DNA of 64,000 nucleotides. It comes from Bacteroidetes bacterium B1(2017) (GTDB taxonomy: Bacteria > Bacteroidota > Bacteroidia > UKL13-3). The stretch is taken from positions 1 through 64,000 of the forward strand of contig NKJG01000010.1 in assembly GCA_002256395.1 (NCBI GenBank), in the 5' to 3' direction. The number at the start of each line of letters is the position of its first letter. Position 1 is the stretch's first letter. Below the pieces are notes generated by a model. The model was not told where the DNA came from. It ran no database searches and saw only the letters and a list, made by a program, of their open reading frames with translations. Shown here piece after piece: positions 40,103 to 48,879 of the stretch. The translations under genes were made by a program, and so were the position numbers.

Positions 40103-41257
40103 ATGTATAACGACTTAACCGAAGTAAAGAACTTTACTTACACTGGTGCCAAAATTTTTGATCAGGCACAGGATTTCCTTCCTATTAATGGAACGGATTA
40201 TGTTGAATTGTATGTGGGAAACGCCAAGCAAGCGGCGCATTTCTACAAAACTGCCTTGGGTTTCCAAGACCTAGCCTATGCTGGTTTAGAAACGGGTCTT
40301 AGAGATAGAACATCGTATGTTTTACAACAAGGTAAAATAAGGTTGGTTCTTACCACTCCGTTTGATCCAGAAAGTGAAATTGCCCAACACCTACGCATGC
40401 ATGGCGACGGGGTGAAAGTGATTGCTCTATGGGTGAATGATGCCTATGATGCCTATGAACAAACTATTTCACGCGGTGCTAAATCGTATATGGAACCTAA
40501 AACGGTTACCGATGCCGATGGTGAAGTGCGCATGAGTGGTATTCATACCTATGGCGAAACGGTTCATATTTTTGTGGAGCGTAAAAACTACAAAGGTTTA
40601 TTCTTACCTGGTTACGAAAAACTAGAAACAGGTTATAACCCTGGCTCAACAGGTTTAAAATATGTAGATCATATGGTGGGCAATGTAGAATTGGGAGCCA
40701 TGAACAAATGGTCGGATTTTTATGCCAACGTAATGGGATTTGCAAACCTAGTAACCTTTGACGATAAAGATATTTCTACCGAATATACCGCTCTTATGAG
40801 TAAGGTTATGACCAATGGAAATGGCTATATCAAATTCCCTATTAACGAGCCTGCTATTGGCAAAAAGAAATCGCAAGTAGAAGAGTATTTAGATTTCTAT
40901 AGAGGTGCGGGCTGCCAGCACATTGCTGTGGCTACAGATGATATAGTATTTACCATTAGCGAAATGCGCAAACGTGGCGTAGAATTTTTATACGTACCCG
41001 GCACTTACTACGATACTGTTTTAGACCGTGTAGGTATTATAGAAGAAGACCTTAATGAGTTAAAGAAATGGGGTATTATGGTAGATCACGATGAGGAAGG
41101 ATATTTATTACAAATATTCACCAAACCGGTAGAAGACCGCCCAACCTTATTCTTTGAAATTATCCAACGCAAAGGCGCCAAATCATTTGGCAAAGGAAAC
41201 TTCCAAGCCCTCTTCGAATCCATAGAAGCAGAACAAGCCCGCCGCGGAACGCTTTAA
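40103..41257 (+). CDS. hppD: 4-hydroxyphenylpyruvate dioxygenase
   Basis: The enzyme converts 4-hydroxyphenylpyruvate to homogentisate, the substrate of HmgA, in the cytoplasm with Fe(II). Two vicinal-oxygen-chelate domains are seen: residues 20-155 (NGTDYVELYVGNAKQAAHFYKTALGF) and 180-360 (GLKYVDHMVGNVELGAMNKWSDFYANVMGF). The iron ligands are the histidines in YVDHMVGNV and GCQHIAVATDDI and the glutamate in RPTLFFEIIQRKG. The C-terminal helix GKGNFQALFESIEAEQARRGTL is typical. The length of 384 aa is normal. It should be co-transcribed with hmgA across a 180-bp repeat-containing spacer. Confidence 0.94.
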   Translation: MYNDLTEVKNFTYTGAKIFDQAQDFLPINGTDYVELYVGNAKQAAHFYKTALGFQDLAYAGLETGLRDRTSYVLQQGKIRLVLTTPFDPESEIAQHLRMHGDGVKVIALWVNDAYDAYEQTISRGAKSYMEPKTVTDADGEVRMSGIHTYGETVHIFVERKNYKGLFLPGYEKLETGYNPGSTGLKYVDHMVGNVELGAMNKWSDFYANVMGFANLVTFDDKDISTEYTALMSKVMTNGNGYIKFPINEPAIGKKKSQVEEYLDFYRGAGCQHIAVATDDIVFTISEMRKRGVEFLYVPGTYYDTVLDRVGIIEEDLNELKKWGIMVDHDEEGYLLQIFTKPVEDRPTLFFEIIQRKGAKSFGKGNFQALFESIEAEQARRGTL

Positions 41258-41260
41258 GAA

Positions 41261-41589
41261 GCATGGTGTTGTAAGCCGTCGCTATCGCTTTGGCATACAA
41301 CGCATGGCATAGCATGGACGTACCGCCATGGCGGAACTAAGGCATGGTAAGAGCTTCGCATTTGGTATGGATAGGTCGCGGCCTGTGCCGTGATGAAAGA
41401 ATACATAAACAAAAAAAGGCCCTCACGCGCAGCGTAATGGCCTTTTTTTGTTTTGTAGCGCGAAGCGTCTTACCATGCCCTAGGCCCGCGCCCGCGGACC
41501 GCCCATGCATTTTATGCCAAAGCGATAGCGAGGCATAAAATACCATGCGTAATTTGCCAAGCGATAGCGAAGGCAAATTACACCATGCC
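41261..41589. repeat. GCATGG modular element, copy G: two facing halves around a terminator
   Basis: The left half (41261-about 41365) begins 4 nt after hppD and includes a hairpin TGTTGTA...TACAAC around a GCGATAGCG-type loop, ending in GGCATGGTAAGAGC. The right half (41461-41589), read on the minus strand from the lipoprotein stop, has the hairpins GTAATTTGCC/GGCAAATTAC and ATTTTATGCC/GGCATAAAAT, both around AGCGATAGCG loops. They are separated by GCATGG boxes and end in GGGCATGGTAAGACGC. Each half points away from its own gene's stop codon and the two meet at the terminator at 41410-41450. The right half is nearly identical to 42372-42505. Confidence 0.75.
41410..41450. terminator. Bidirectional terminator between hppD and the lipoprotein gene
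   Basis: Seven A, GGCC, CTC, ACGC, a 3-nt loop, GCGT, AAT, GGCC and seven T form a symmetric hairpin with A/T tails. It stands between convergent genes. Confidence 0.8.
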
Positions 41590-42207
41590 TTATTTAGGCA
41601 ATGCTTTCTTTGTTTGAATAATCACCCTCTCCTGCTCACTCAGTAATTCGAGCAAAGGCTTAGTGGATGGCAATTTATTAGATTGGTATTTTTGGATACT
41701 AGGCAGAGTTAAGCTTATTTTTAGGAGCACGCGTAAGTCTTCCAGCTTTTGCGAATTTGTTTGGAGTTGGCTTAAGAGTGTTACGTTTCTTAAACATTTA
41801 ATAGAGTCTTGCAACTCACTTTTTTTGAGTAAGGCAATCACTTGCTCTCTAATTAAACTATCGCTAATAGAGTTAGCCATACTACCTGCATCCTCATAAT
41901 ATTGTTGCGACTTTGAATGATAGTCATTAAACTCAGATTCTAATTTAGAGGAAGCTACTTGTTGATTGGCAAAGTTGGTATTAAGGCTCTCTAAGGATTT
42001 ATTTTTTGAAGACAATTCAGTATAAATTTCCTCCACCAAATTAGTGTAACCTTTGCCGCTTCTAAAACTACCATAATCTTCCTCAGCCACCTTCACTAAA
42101 GCCTCCGGCTCCAAGGTATCAGATGAGTTACGCAGTGTATCGTTGCTTCCCCCTTTACCACATGATACAAAAAATAAAATACAGAGTATATAAAGAATGT
42201 TTTTCAT
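41590..42207 (-). CDS. Lipoprotein of unknown function with coiled-coil region
   Basis: I start it at the ATG at 42207, which gives MKNILYILCILFFVSCGKGG, a standard lipoprotein signal with the acylated Cys at 16. The frame is open upstream but there it runs through the GCATGG repeat. The 205-residue protein is mostly helical with long polar heptads (KLESEFNDYHSKSQQYYEDAGSMANSIS; SELQDSIKCLRNVTLLSQLQ). I recognise no family. It should be anchored in a membrane and face the periplasm. Nearly identical 130-bp repeats flank the gene. Confidence 0.7.
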   Translation of the reverse strand: MKNILYILCILFFVSCGKGGSNDTLRNSSDTLEPEALVKVAEEDYGSFRSGKGYTNLVEEIYTELSSKNKSLESLNTNFANQQVASSKLESEFNDYHSKSQQYYEDAGSMANSISDSLIREQVIALLKKSELQDSIKCLRNVTLLSQLQTNSQKLEDLRVLLKISLTLPSIQKYQSNKLPSTKPLLELLSEQERVIIQTKKALPK

Positions 42208-42235
42208 ACAAGCAGCAAGATAGCAAAAAAAGCAG

Positions 42236-42507
42236 GAAGAAGCATGGCGTTGCATGGCATAGCATGGGCGGGCGCTGCGCTTCCTTAGGCATGGTAAAAG
42301 CTGCGCTAAAGAAAGAAAATCTCCAAAAAAAAGACCACCACGCTCCGCGTAGTGGTCTTTTTTTATTCTGCAGCGCAAAGCGTCTTACCATGCCCTAGGC
42401 CCGCGCCCGCGGACCGCCCATGCATTTTATGCCAAAGCGATAGCGAGGCATAAAATTCCATGCGTAATTTGCCAAGCGATAGCGAAGGCAAATTACACCA
42501 TGCCTTC
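42236..42507. repeat. GCATGG modular element, copy H: two facing halves around a terminator
   Basis: The left half (42236-about 42310) reads GCATGGCGTTGCATGG, a GGGCGCTGCGC hairpin and GGCATGGTAAAAGC. The right half (42372-42505) is a near copy of 41461-41589, with an offset of 915 bp, and begins 3 nt after the stop codon of fbp. The left half is the one exception to the after-a-stop rule: it lies about 29 bp upstream of the lipoprotein start. Confidence 0.75.
42325..42364. terminator. Intrinsic terminator downstream of fbp
   Basis: A run of A, AGACCAC, CACGC, a short loop, GCGTA, GTGGTCT and a run of T form a strong hairpin that can act on both strands. Its ACGC/GCGT core is shared with the terminator at 41410. 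Confidence 0.8.
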
Positions 42508-42509
42508 TT

Positions 42510-43505
42510 CTACTTCATAAACTCCAACACCTTATCCACCATGTTTTTCGATCCCATGATTACGGGAACGCGTTGGTGAATTTCGGTAGGCTCTACATCT
42601 AATACACGCTCTGTGCCTGTAGTAGATTTACCACCTGCTTGCTCGGCTATAAACGACATTGGAATACACTCAAACATTAAACGCAATTTGCCTTTTGGAG
42701 CTTTTGCTGTTGGTGGGTAAATAAACACACCACCTTTTAATAAGTTACGGTGAAAATCTGCCACCATAGAGCCAATATATCTTGCAGTATACGGACGGTT
42801 TGTTGCCTTATCTGTTTCTTTTACCCAGTTTAGGTAATTGGTAACACCTTGAGGAAACTCACCTGCATTACCCTCGTTAATAGAATATACTTTTCCATCT
42901 TCTGGGGTTTTAATATCGGGGTGACTTAAACAAAACTCGCCAATACTTGGATCGAGTGTAAAGCCATATACACCCTTACCGGTGCTATATACCAACATGG
43001 TTGAAGTACCATAAACTACATAACCTGCAGCAACTAATTTATTACCAGGTTGCAATACATCATTTAAGGTTGGTTCGGTACCACTTTCTGTAACCCTGCG
43101 GTAAATAGAAAAGATCGTACCAATAGAAACGTTTACATCTATATTACTCGAACCATCTAAAGGATCAATGCAAATAACATATCTACCATTTTTAGAATAG
43201 GCACCCTGCAAAGGAATCATATCATCGTTTTCTTCGCTGGCCATGGCACATACCTCGCCACCTTTTTCTAGAGCCCAAATAAAGGTTTCGTTACCAATAA
43301 TATCTAGTTTCTTAACATCTTCGCCTTGCACATTCACAGAACCATACTCGCCCAAAATTTGGGTTAAGCCGGCTTTGTTTACCTCTCTACTAATAATTTT
43401 TGCGGCAATACCAATATCACGCAATAAGCGCGAAAGCTCGCCTTTGGCATACGGGAAATCTTGTTGTTTTTCAATAATAAACTGACCGAGTGTAGTAATT
43501 GACAT
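42510..43505 (-). CDS. fbp: Fructose-1,6-bisphosphatase, class I
   Basis: The enzyme removes the 1-phosphate of fructose 1,6-bisphosphate in gluconeogenesis. The metal-binding motif [26 protein letters not shown] (about 108-133) and the substrate-binding part [24 protein letters not shown] (about 238-262) are diagnostic. [20 protein letters not shown] completes the active site. The 331-aa length is typical of the class I enzyme. The start is ATG at 43505, and a consensus promoter lies 20 nt upstream. Confidence 0.95.
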   Translation of the reverse strand: MSITTLGQFIIEKQQDFPYAKGELSRLLRDIGIAAKIISREVNKAGLTQILGEYGSVNVQGEDVKKLDIIGNETFIWALEKGGEVCAMASEENDDMIPLQGAYSKNGRYVICIDPLDGSSNIDVNVSIGTIFSIYRRVTESGTEPTLNDVLQPGNKLVAAGYVVYGTSTMLVYSTGKGVYGFTLDPSIGEFCLSHPDIKTPEDGKVYSINEGNAGEFPQGVTNYLNWVKETDKATNRPYTARYIGSMVADFHRNLLKGGVFIYPPTAKAPKGKLRLMFECIPMSFIAEQAGGKSTTGTERVLDVEPTEIHQRVPVIMGSKNMVDKVLEFMK

Positions 43506-43524
43506 AGGAGTATAATTTGTGCTG

Positions 43525-43554
43525 CAAACCTAATATTAATGTAGAATTTACAAA
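43525..43554 (-). promoter_or_regulatory. Consensus promoter of fbp
   Basis: On the minus strand TTTG (43551-43554), 18 nt, then TAGGTTTG (43525-43532) match the Bacteroidota consensus at both elements. The ATG at 43505 lies about 13 nt after the expected transcript start. Confidence 0.7.
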
Positions 43555-43583
43555 AGAAAATAAATACACCCTATGCCAATACC

Positions 43584-46208
43584 TTACTTAAGTAGTTTAT
43601 GGTAATAGTAGGCACCCTCTGAACCTACTCGTACAATATACACTCCCTTAGGTAAATGCTGAACCGAAAGCGTTGTTTTACGGCTACCAGTTTGCGCAGG
43701 TATTGAGCCCTGTGCCATCTCGCGACCCTGCATATCTATGATAGAATAATTGAGGGCCTTGCTAAACTGCTCCCCTATTTCTAAAGTTAATTCATCACTT
43801 ACTGGGTTTGGATAGGCTTTAAAGCTTTGAGCCAAAAGCGCATTTCCGGTGCTGCTAATAATGCTATCGGGCACATGAATGAGTTTACAATCTGTAATAG
43901 CACATTGGTTGGTAGTATTTAGGATGCTTAAACAAACCGTATAATTACCAATAGCATTATAAATATGCATTGGGTTTCTTAAGGTAGAAGAATCGCCATC
44001 GCCAAAGCTCCATAAGTATTGAGCGGTAGAGAAATTATAGGCCGTTAAAGGATTAAAAATAAATCTAAACCCTGCCCCCATATATAAACTATCGAGGCTT
44101 TGATTAAACTTACCTGTGCAGTAGTCGGTGTTTCTATTTATATAAACCAATCGGCAATAGGTATCGGCACAAAGGGTTTGAACGGTATCTCTAATGCTTA
44201 AACAAACTCTATATACACTATCTGCACTTGGATAGGTATGAAATGGATATTTACTTAGGCTTGTGCCACCATCGCCAAAGCTCCAATTATACAACATATT
44301 GGCCGATCCAGGTGTTGAGCTTAAGAAGTGTAAACTTGGACTAGCCGTATAATCAACCGCAAAATAAGCCACGCAAGCAGGCGAACCTACTAAGAACGAA
44401 TCGCAAAAGGTTTGAATGCAATAAGGACTTCCATTTCTGTAGGTTGTTAAACATACTGTATTAAAACCAATGTTGGCATAGGTATGAGTTGGTTCAAAGG
44501 CAGTGCTACCTTGTCCATCGCCAAAGTCCCATAGGTAGGTGGTAATGGTATCGTGTATGCTTTGGTTTTTAAAGATTAGTCTCATGGGATTAGTTGGATC
44601 TACCTGCTTGGTAAAATGCGAATAACAACCCACAGTAAGCGTTTTACAATACACACTTTGGCAGTTTGTATCTACACTACTCCAAACTCTAAGGCAAACG
44701 TTTTTGTTTCCACCTGTGCTAAATATTTTAATAGGGTTAGCGGCATTACTTTCTATGCCTGAACCAAAATCCCAAGCATAATTAAGTTTTAAGCCATGCG
44801 AGAAACTGCCATTAAAGCTAAACTTGTTTGGCTGTGTATTATCTTGGTTAAAATAAAAATACGCTTGGCAGCCTACATGAATGGTATCACACACTTGTGC
44901 TACACAGGTATCGTTATTGCGCACGCGTGTTGCCTTTAAACAAACAATATGGTTTCCATAGGATAAGTCTTTAATTATTGCAAAGGTATTTCCGGCAAGG
45001 GTATCATCTATTTTCCATTGATATCTATAAAGGCTATCAAAAGTTAATTGCGGAAAGAAACGCAAGCGTGTATTATGAATAGTATCGGCAAACTCTTGGT
45101 TAAAATAAGCGCCACATCCTGTTGTATCTCTAATAGTAATGTTTTTGCATATGGTATTAGTGCAGGTAGTATCAATTAAACTTTTTACCGTTGCACAAAC
45201 AGTATAGGTAGTAAAATAAGGAAAGAAATGTTGCTTAGGAGTTCCTAATTGTGGAACGGTACCATCGCCAAAATTCCAAGATATAGTTACATTGGCAGAG
45301 CCACCAGAATACACAAAGTTTATTCCCCTTGGATTATTTATATTAGGAATATTATACGTAAAATTAGCCACACACGAAGCGCTTACCGTATCTTGTTTGC
45401 AAATAATGGTTTCGCACGAATCGTTTATTACATACTTATTTGTTTTAAGGCAAACAGTATAAATACCTGGTTTGCTATACAGGTGGAAGGCCGTTTTACC
45501 AGTGCCGGTTGTGCTATCGCCATAGGTCCAAGTATAGCTTAAAGTAGTATCTACATTTAAAGATTGGTAATACCTACCCAAAGCATTGCTAGGCTGCTTA
45601 ATAATATTAAAATTTGAAATACAATTAGCTTTTGGAATAGAAAAATTTTTACAATACCGCGTTATGCAGGTATCGGCCCCCGTTATGGTTTTTTTGGTAT
45701 AACAAATATTGTAAACTCCCTTATGCGGAAAATGAAATCCATAATACCCAAAAACAGTATCATTATAGGTCCATACACCAGGCGTGAATTGTGGAACTCC
45801 CGCATAATCATGATATCTGAAATCAAACGTCATAGAATCAGAAAGCTGATAACTCCTTAAATCTGTAATTTGAAAGCAATTCCAGTAGAAACTCAAATCA
45901 ACACTGCGGCAAATACTATCCATGCAAAGCGAATCATATACTATTAAGCATACAGTATAATTAGCGTTTGCTGCGTAGGTATGGGTTGGGTTCTTAACAG
46001 AGGAGTTGGTATTATCGCCAAAACGCCAATAATAAAACTTACCAGTTGTGGGGGTAGACGAATTGTAAAAGGTAACTTTTTTTGCGTTTATATCCTGAGT
46101 AAAGGTAAACGAAGCTGCGCATTGTGCACTAATTGTATGGCTATATAGGGTAGCGCTTAAAACAAAAAACAAGGCAATAAAGAAATTCTTTTGTACAAGT
46201 TTTTTCAT
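43584..46208 (-). CDS. PKD-repeat secreted protein with T9SS sorting domain (paralogue 1)
   Basis: The 874-residue protein has a signal peptide (FFIALFFVLSATLYSHTISAQ) followed by about eight PKD-like modules of roughly 90 residues. Each carries the WSFGDG or WDFGDG and YTVCL signatures and conserved cysteines (for example YYWRFGDNTN, YLWDFGDGQGS, YNWSFGDGGTS, YLWSFGDGDSS). The last 75 residues form a sorting domain (FKAYPNPVSDELTLEIGEQ, LPKGVYIVRVG, YYYHKLLK). The protein should be exported by the T9SS to the cell surface, perhaps for adhesion. Its C-terminal DNA is nearly identical to that of the neighbour at 46306. A 7-bp-stem hairpin ends just before its ATG. Confidence 0.85.
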   Translation of the reverse strand: MKKLVQKNFFIALFFVLSATLYSHTISAQCAASFTFTQDINAKKVTFYNSSTPTTGKFYYWRFGDNTNSSVKNPTHTYAANANYTVCLIVYDSLCMDSICRSVDLSFYWNCFQITDLRSYQLSDSMTFDFRYHDYAGVPQFTPGVWTYNDTVFGYYGFHFPHKGVYNICYTKKTITGADTCITRYCKNFSIPKANCISNFNIIKQPSNALGRYYQSLNVDTTLSYTWTYGDSTTGTGKTAFHLYSKPGIYTVCLKTNKYVINDSCETIICKQDTVSASCVANFTYNIPNINNPRGINFVYSGGSANVTISWNFGDGTVPQLGTPKQHFFPYFTTYTVCATVKSLIDTTCTNTICKNITIRDTTGCGAYFNQEFADTIHNTRLRFFPQLTFDSLYRYQWKIDDTLAGNTFAIIKDLSYGNHIVCLKATRVRNNDTCVAQVCDTIHVGCQAYFYFNQDNTQPNKFSFNGSFSHGLKLNYAWDFGSGIESNAANPIKIFSTGGNKNVCLRVWSSVDTNCQSVYCKTLTVGCYSHFTKQVDPTNPMRLIFKNQSIHDTITTYLWDFGDGQGSTAFEPTHTYANIGFNTVCLTTYRNGSPYCIQTFCDSFLVGSPACVAYFAVDYTASPSLHFLSSTPGSANMLYNWSFGDGGTSLSKYPFHTYPSADSVYRVCLSIRDTVQTLCADTYCRLVYINRNTDYCTGKFNQSLDSLYMGAGFRFIFNPLTAYNFSTAQYLWSFGDGDSSTLRNPMHIYNAIGNYTVCLSILNTTNQCAITDCKLIHVPDSIISSTGNALLAQSFKAYPNPVSDELTLEIGEQFSKALNYSIIDMQGREMAQGSIPAQTGSRKTTLSVQHLPKGVYIVRVGSEGAYYYHKLLK

Positions 46209-46234
46209 AGGTAAAGCGGTTAGTGGTTTTACCT
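46209..46234 (-). promoter_or_regulatory. Start-proximal hairpin, PKD paralogue 1
   Basis: AGGTAAA...TTTACCT arms of 7 bp end at the base directly before the ATG (minus-strand reading TTTACCTATG). The same hairpin stands before paralogue 2. It could control translation or be a remnant of the gene duplication. Confidence 0.4.
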
Positions 46235-46305
46235 AAGATGCAAGTAAATGTAAAATAGTTGTAAGCAAAAGAGCAATATGCTCTTAATAAACTCTTAAAA
46301 GATTA

Positions 46306-47685
46306 TTATTTAAGTAGTTTATGGTAATAGTAGGCACCCTCTGAACCTACTCTTACAATATACACTCCCTTAGGTAAATGCTGAACCGACAGCGTTGTTT
46401 TACGGCTACCAGTTTGCGCAGGTATTGAGCCCTGTGCCATCTCGCGGCCTTGCATATCTATGATAGAATAATTGAGGGCCTTGCTATACTGCTCCCCTAT
46501 TTCTATTGTTAATTCATCCGAAATAGGGTTTGGATAGGCCCTAAAGTTTGTTTCTAAAAGATCTTTTGCAAGGGAACTTGCTAAACTATCTGGAACATAT
46601 ACCGAGTGGCAATCTGTTACCTTGCATGCACTAATAGTATTGAGCACAGATAGGCAAACCCTATAGGCACCTGCTTTGGTATAAATATGGGTGGGCTCTC
46701 GCAAGTTATTAGATGAATCGCCATCTCCAAACGACCATAAATAACTTGCCTTATTGGAGGAATACGTTGTTTGAGGAACAAAATTAACCTTGTAACCCGG
46801 CCCAGAATAAAAGCGATCTTTACTATCTGTAAATTGTGCGGTACAAAATGGAGTACTTTTATGATTATAAACCATGCGGCAATATTCATCGGTGCAAAGA
46901 GTTTGCAGGGTATCCATAATTTTTAAGCACACCTTATAATTGCTATCTGCCGCATAGGTATGAGTAGGATATTTTAAAGAAGAGCTATCGCCATCGCCAA
47001 AGGACCAATTGTAAAGCATAGAGCTTGTGCCAGCATGTGTTGGAAAAAACACTGTGGGAGAATCAAGACTATTCTCCACACCAAAATAAGATATACAATT
47101 GGGTGAACCTATTAAGAGCGAATCGCAATAGGTTTCGTAACACAAAAGGCCCATTGAAGTTGTACGTTTTAAGGTTAAACAAACGGTATAATATCCAAAA
47201 GAAGTATAGGTATGTATGGCTTCAAAGGCTCTGCTAGAGCTGCCGTCGCCAAAATCCCAAGTAAAAACCGTGTTCGAATCGTGGGTGCTTTTATTGCTAA
47301 AAAATACTCTGGTGGCAAGGTTTTTATCTACCTTATAGGTATACTGAGCCACACATCCCACCCAAATCTTTTGGCAATAGGTATCTTGGCAATTGGTATC
47401 TGTGCTACTCCAAACATGCAAACATACTTCATGCTCGCCTGGTGTTTTAAATACCTTAAATGTATTAGGACCATAAGCCTCTACACCTTCACCAAAATCC
47501 CACTCGTAATTTAAATTTAAGCCCTTCGAACTACTGCCATCAAAACTAAAAATATTTGGTAGATACCATTCTTGGTTCACACTAAAATTTGCAGCACATT
47601 GAGCCTTTGCTATTGGAGCATTTACAAAAAAATAAAAGGTAAAAACCCAATATACATACTGTACTAAATGGCTAGCTTTTTTCAT
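46306..47685 (-). CDS. PKD-repeat secreted protein with T9SS sorting domain (paralogue 2)
   Basis: I start it at the ATG at 47685, giving 459 residues with the signal peptide YVYWVFTFYFFVNAPIAKAQ; the frame is open 36 nt further upstream to a TTG. It has four or five PKD-like modules (YEWDFGEGVEAYG, FTWDFGDGSSSR, YNWSFGDGDSSSLKYP, YLWSFGDGDSSNNLREP), matching the C-terminal half of paralogue 1. The sorting domain is identical over its last 54 residues to that of paralogue 1, with only a few base differences in about 200 bp. The two genes are in tandem, so recent duplication or gene conversion is likely. Confidence 0.83.
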   Translation of the reverse strand: MKKASHLVQYVYWVFTFYFFVNAPIAKAQCAANFSVNQEWYLPNIFSFDGSSSKGLNLNYEWDFGEGVEAYGPNTFKVFKTPGEHEVCLHVWSSTDTNCQDTYCQKIWVGCVAQYTYKVDKNLATRVFFSNKSTHDSNTVFTWDFGDGSSSRAFEAIHTYTSFGYYTVCLTLKRTTSMGLLCYETYCDSLLIGSPNCISYFGVENSLDSPTVFFPTHAGTSSMLYNWSFGDGDSSSLKYPTHTYAADSNYKVCLKIMDTLQTLCTDEYCRMVYNHKSTPFCTAQFTDSKDRFYSGPGYKVNFVPQTTYSSNKASYLWSFGDGDSSNNLREPTHIYTKAGAYRVCLSVLNTISACKVTDCHSVYVPDSLASSLAKDLLETNFRAYPNPISDELTIEIGEQYSKALNYSIIDMQGREMAQGSIPAQTGSRKTTLSVQHLPKGVYIVRVGSEGAYYYHKLLK

Positions 47686-47710
47686 AGGTAAAGCAAGGGC
47701 TGTTTTACCT
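47686..47710 (-). promoter_or_regulatory. Start-proximal hairpin, PKD paralogue 2
   Basis: AGGTAAA-11 nt-TTTACCT ends at the base before the ATG at 47685, with the same flanks (CTTA before, ATGAAAAAA after) as at paralogue 1, while the loop differs. Confidence 0.4.
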
Positions 47711-47772
47711 AAGATGCACAAATAGGAAATTTGGTTGTAAGGGTATTAAAACTAATAAAAATAGCAGGTGTA

Positions 47773-48717
47773 TTATTTAAGTCGAACCAAGGTAGCGCCA
47801 CTACCAAACTGAAGGATATCGGCATCGGTAAAGTTTAGCACCATCTCTGGGTGTTTGCTAAGGTAGGTTCTAATCTTATTCTTTAAATAGGCATTGCCTA
47901 CACCATGAATAAAGATTATTTCGGGCATATGATGCACAAAGGCTGCTTCCAAGGTTTTAGCAAACACATCCATTTGAAAGGCGGTGATGTCTTCGGCAGT
48001 GCCATAGCCATTTTGCTTTAAGGCATCGTAATGCAAATCTATAATAGAAGCAGGTTTAGCTTTAAAATCTATTCCCTTCTCCTCTATTTTCTCGGCAAAA
48101 TCTTTTGTTTTAAGTTTGGCAAAATCTACCTTTTCTACTTCTTCATCTAACCTAAACACATAAGCTTGTTTGTTTAAGAAAGCGCAGTGTTTCCAAAAAT
48201 TATAAAAGGTTTTGGCATTAAACTGTAAACTTGTTGTTACCGAATTTGCGGTCTTAACCGTTACACTTTCGTAAGGCAAAATAATAAATTGGTAAGGCAA
48301 CCATTTATCAAAGCTACTCAAAGTTGTTTTTCCAAGTTGCTTGGTTTCGTCGCGTTCTAGATACATACTTTTTTCTAAATGAAACACTGCTTGCTCTTTA
48401 GTATATACCAAAATGGTAGCATGCTCACTTAAATTATTATGTACGTGTATGGTTAAATCTGTTTCGCCAACCCGTTCAAAGGCTAGGAAAATTCCTAAAG
48501 GTTGGTTGGTGGCAACTCTAAAAGGCTTTGCAGGTTCGGCCTTTGGATTATTACCCGCCTTGTCTTCAAACTTTATCTTAACTACTTCCGAGATTAAAAC
48601 AGGTATCTCAAAATCGCTATCTACGGTAACACCAATTTGATTCTTACCAAGGAGGGACGTTACAATCCCCTCCATGTTTTCGTTTAAGAATCTTACTTTA
48701 TCACCGAGTTGTATCAT
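47773..48717 (-). CDS. DUF2027/Smr-domain protein
   Basis: The 314-residue protein has an N-terminal KOW/Tudor-like segment (QLGDKVRFLNENMEGIVTSLLGKNQIGV), a middle DUF2027 domain (IFLAFERVGETDLTIHVHNNL, about 75-200), and a C-terminal Smr domain (IIDLHYDAL, EIIFIHGVGNAYLKNKIRTYL, FGSGATLV; about 225-314). Smr domains have nuclease or nucleic-acid-binding activity in MutS2 and related proteins; here no MutS part is attached. The DUF2027-Smr architecture is confined to Bacteroidota as far as I recall. Its start region is triplicated upstream as 80-bp tandem repeats. Confidence 0.85.
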   Translation of the reverse strand: MIQLGDKVRFLNENMEGIVTSLLGKNQIGVTVDSDFEIPVLISEVVKIKFEDKAGNNPKAEPAKPFRVATNQPLGIFLAFERVGETDLTIHVHNNLSEHATILVYTKEQAVFHLEKSMYLERDETKQLGKTTLSSFDKWLPYQFIILPYESVTVKTANSVTTSLQFNAKTFYNFWKHCAFLNKQAYVFRLDEEVEKVDFAKLKTKDFAEKIEEKGIDFKAKPASIIDLHYDALKQNGYGTAEDITAFQMDVFAKTLEAAFVHHMPEIIFIHGVGNAYLKNKIRTYLSKHPEMVLNFTDADILQFGSGATLVRLK

Positions 48718-48879
48718 ATTTTTTATCCGCCGAAGCTTTAGCGCAGGTGGACCATGTTTTCGTTTAAGAATCTTACTTTATCACCGAGTTGTATCATATT
48801 TTTTATCCGCCGAAGCTTTAGCGCAGGTGGACCATGTTTTCGTTTAAGAATCTTACTTTATCACCGAGTTGTATCATGT
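48672..48879. repeat. 80-bp tandem triplication of the Smr gene start
   Basis: Three copies begin at 48672, 48752 and 48832, with the third cut short at about 48879. Each contains the start codon and first 15 codons of the Smr gene (MIQLGDKVRFLNENM on the minus strand), then a GCTTTAGCG hairpin spacer (CCGCC...GGTGG). The two upstream copies each encode an 18-codon frame ending in VHLR and a stop. The outermost copy abuts the ychF stop at 48880. Confidence 0.9.

Noticed and set aside
41590..42378. Long 262-residue version of the lipoprotein
   Set aside because: The extra 57 residues come from the GCATGG repeat and terminator and would precede the lipoprotein signal at 42207.
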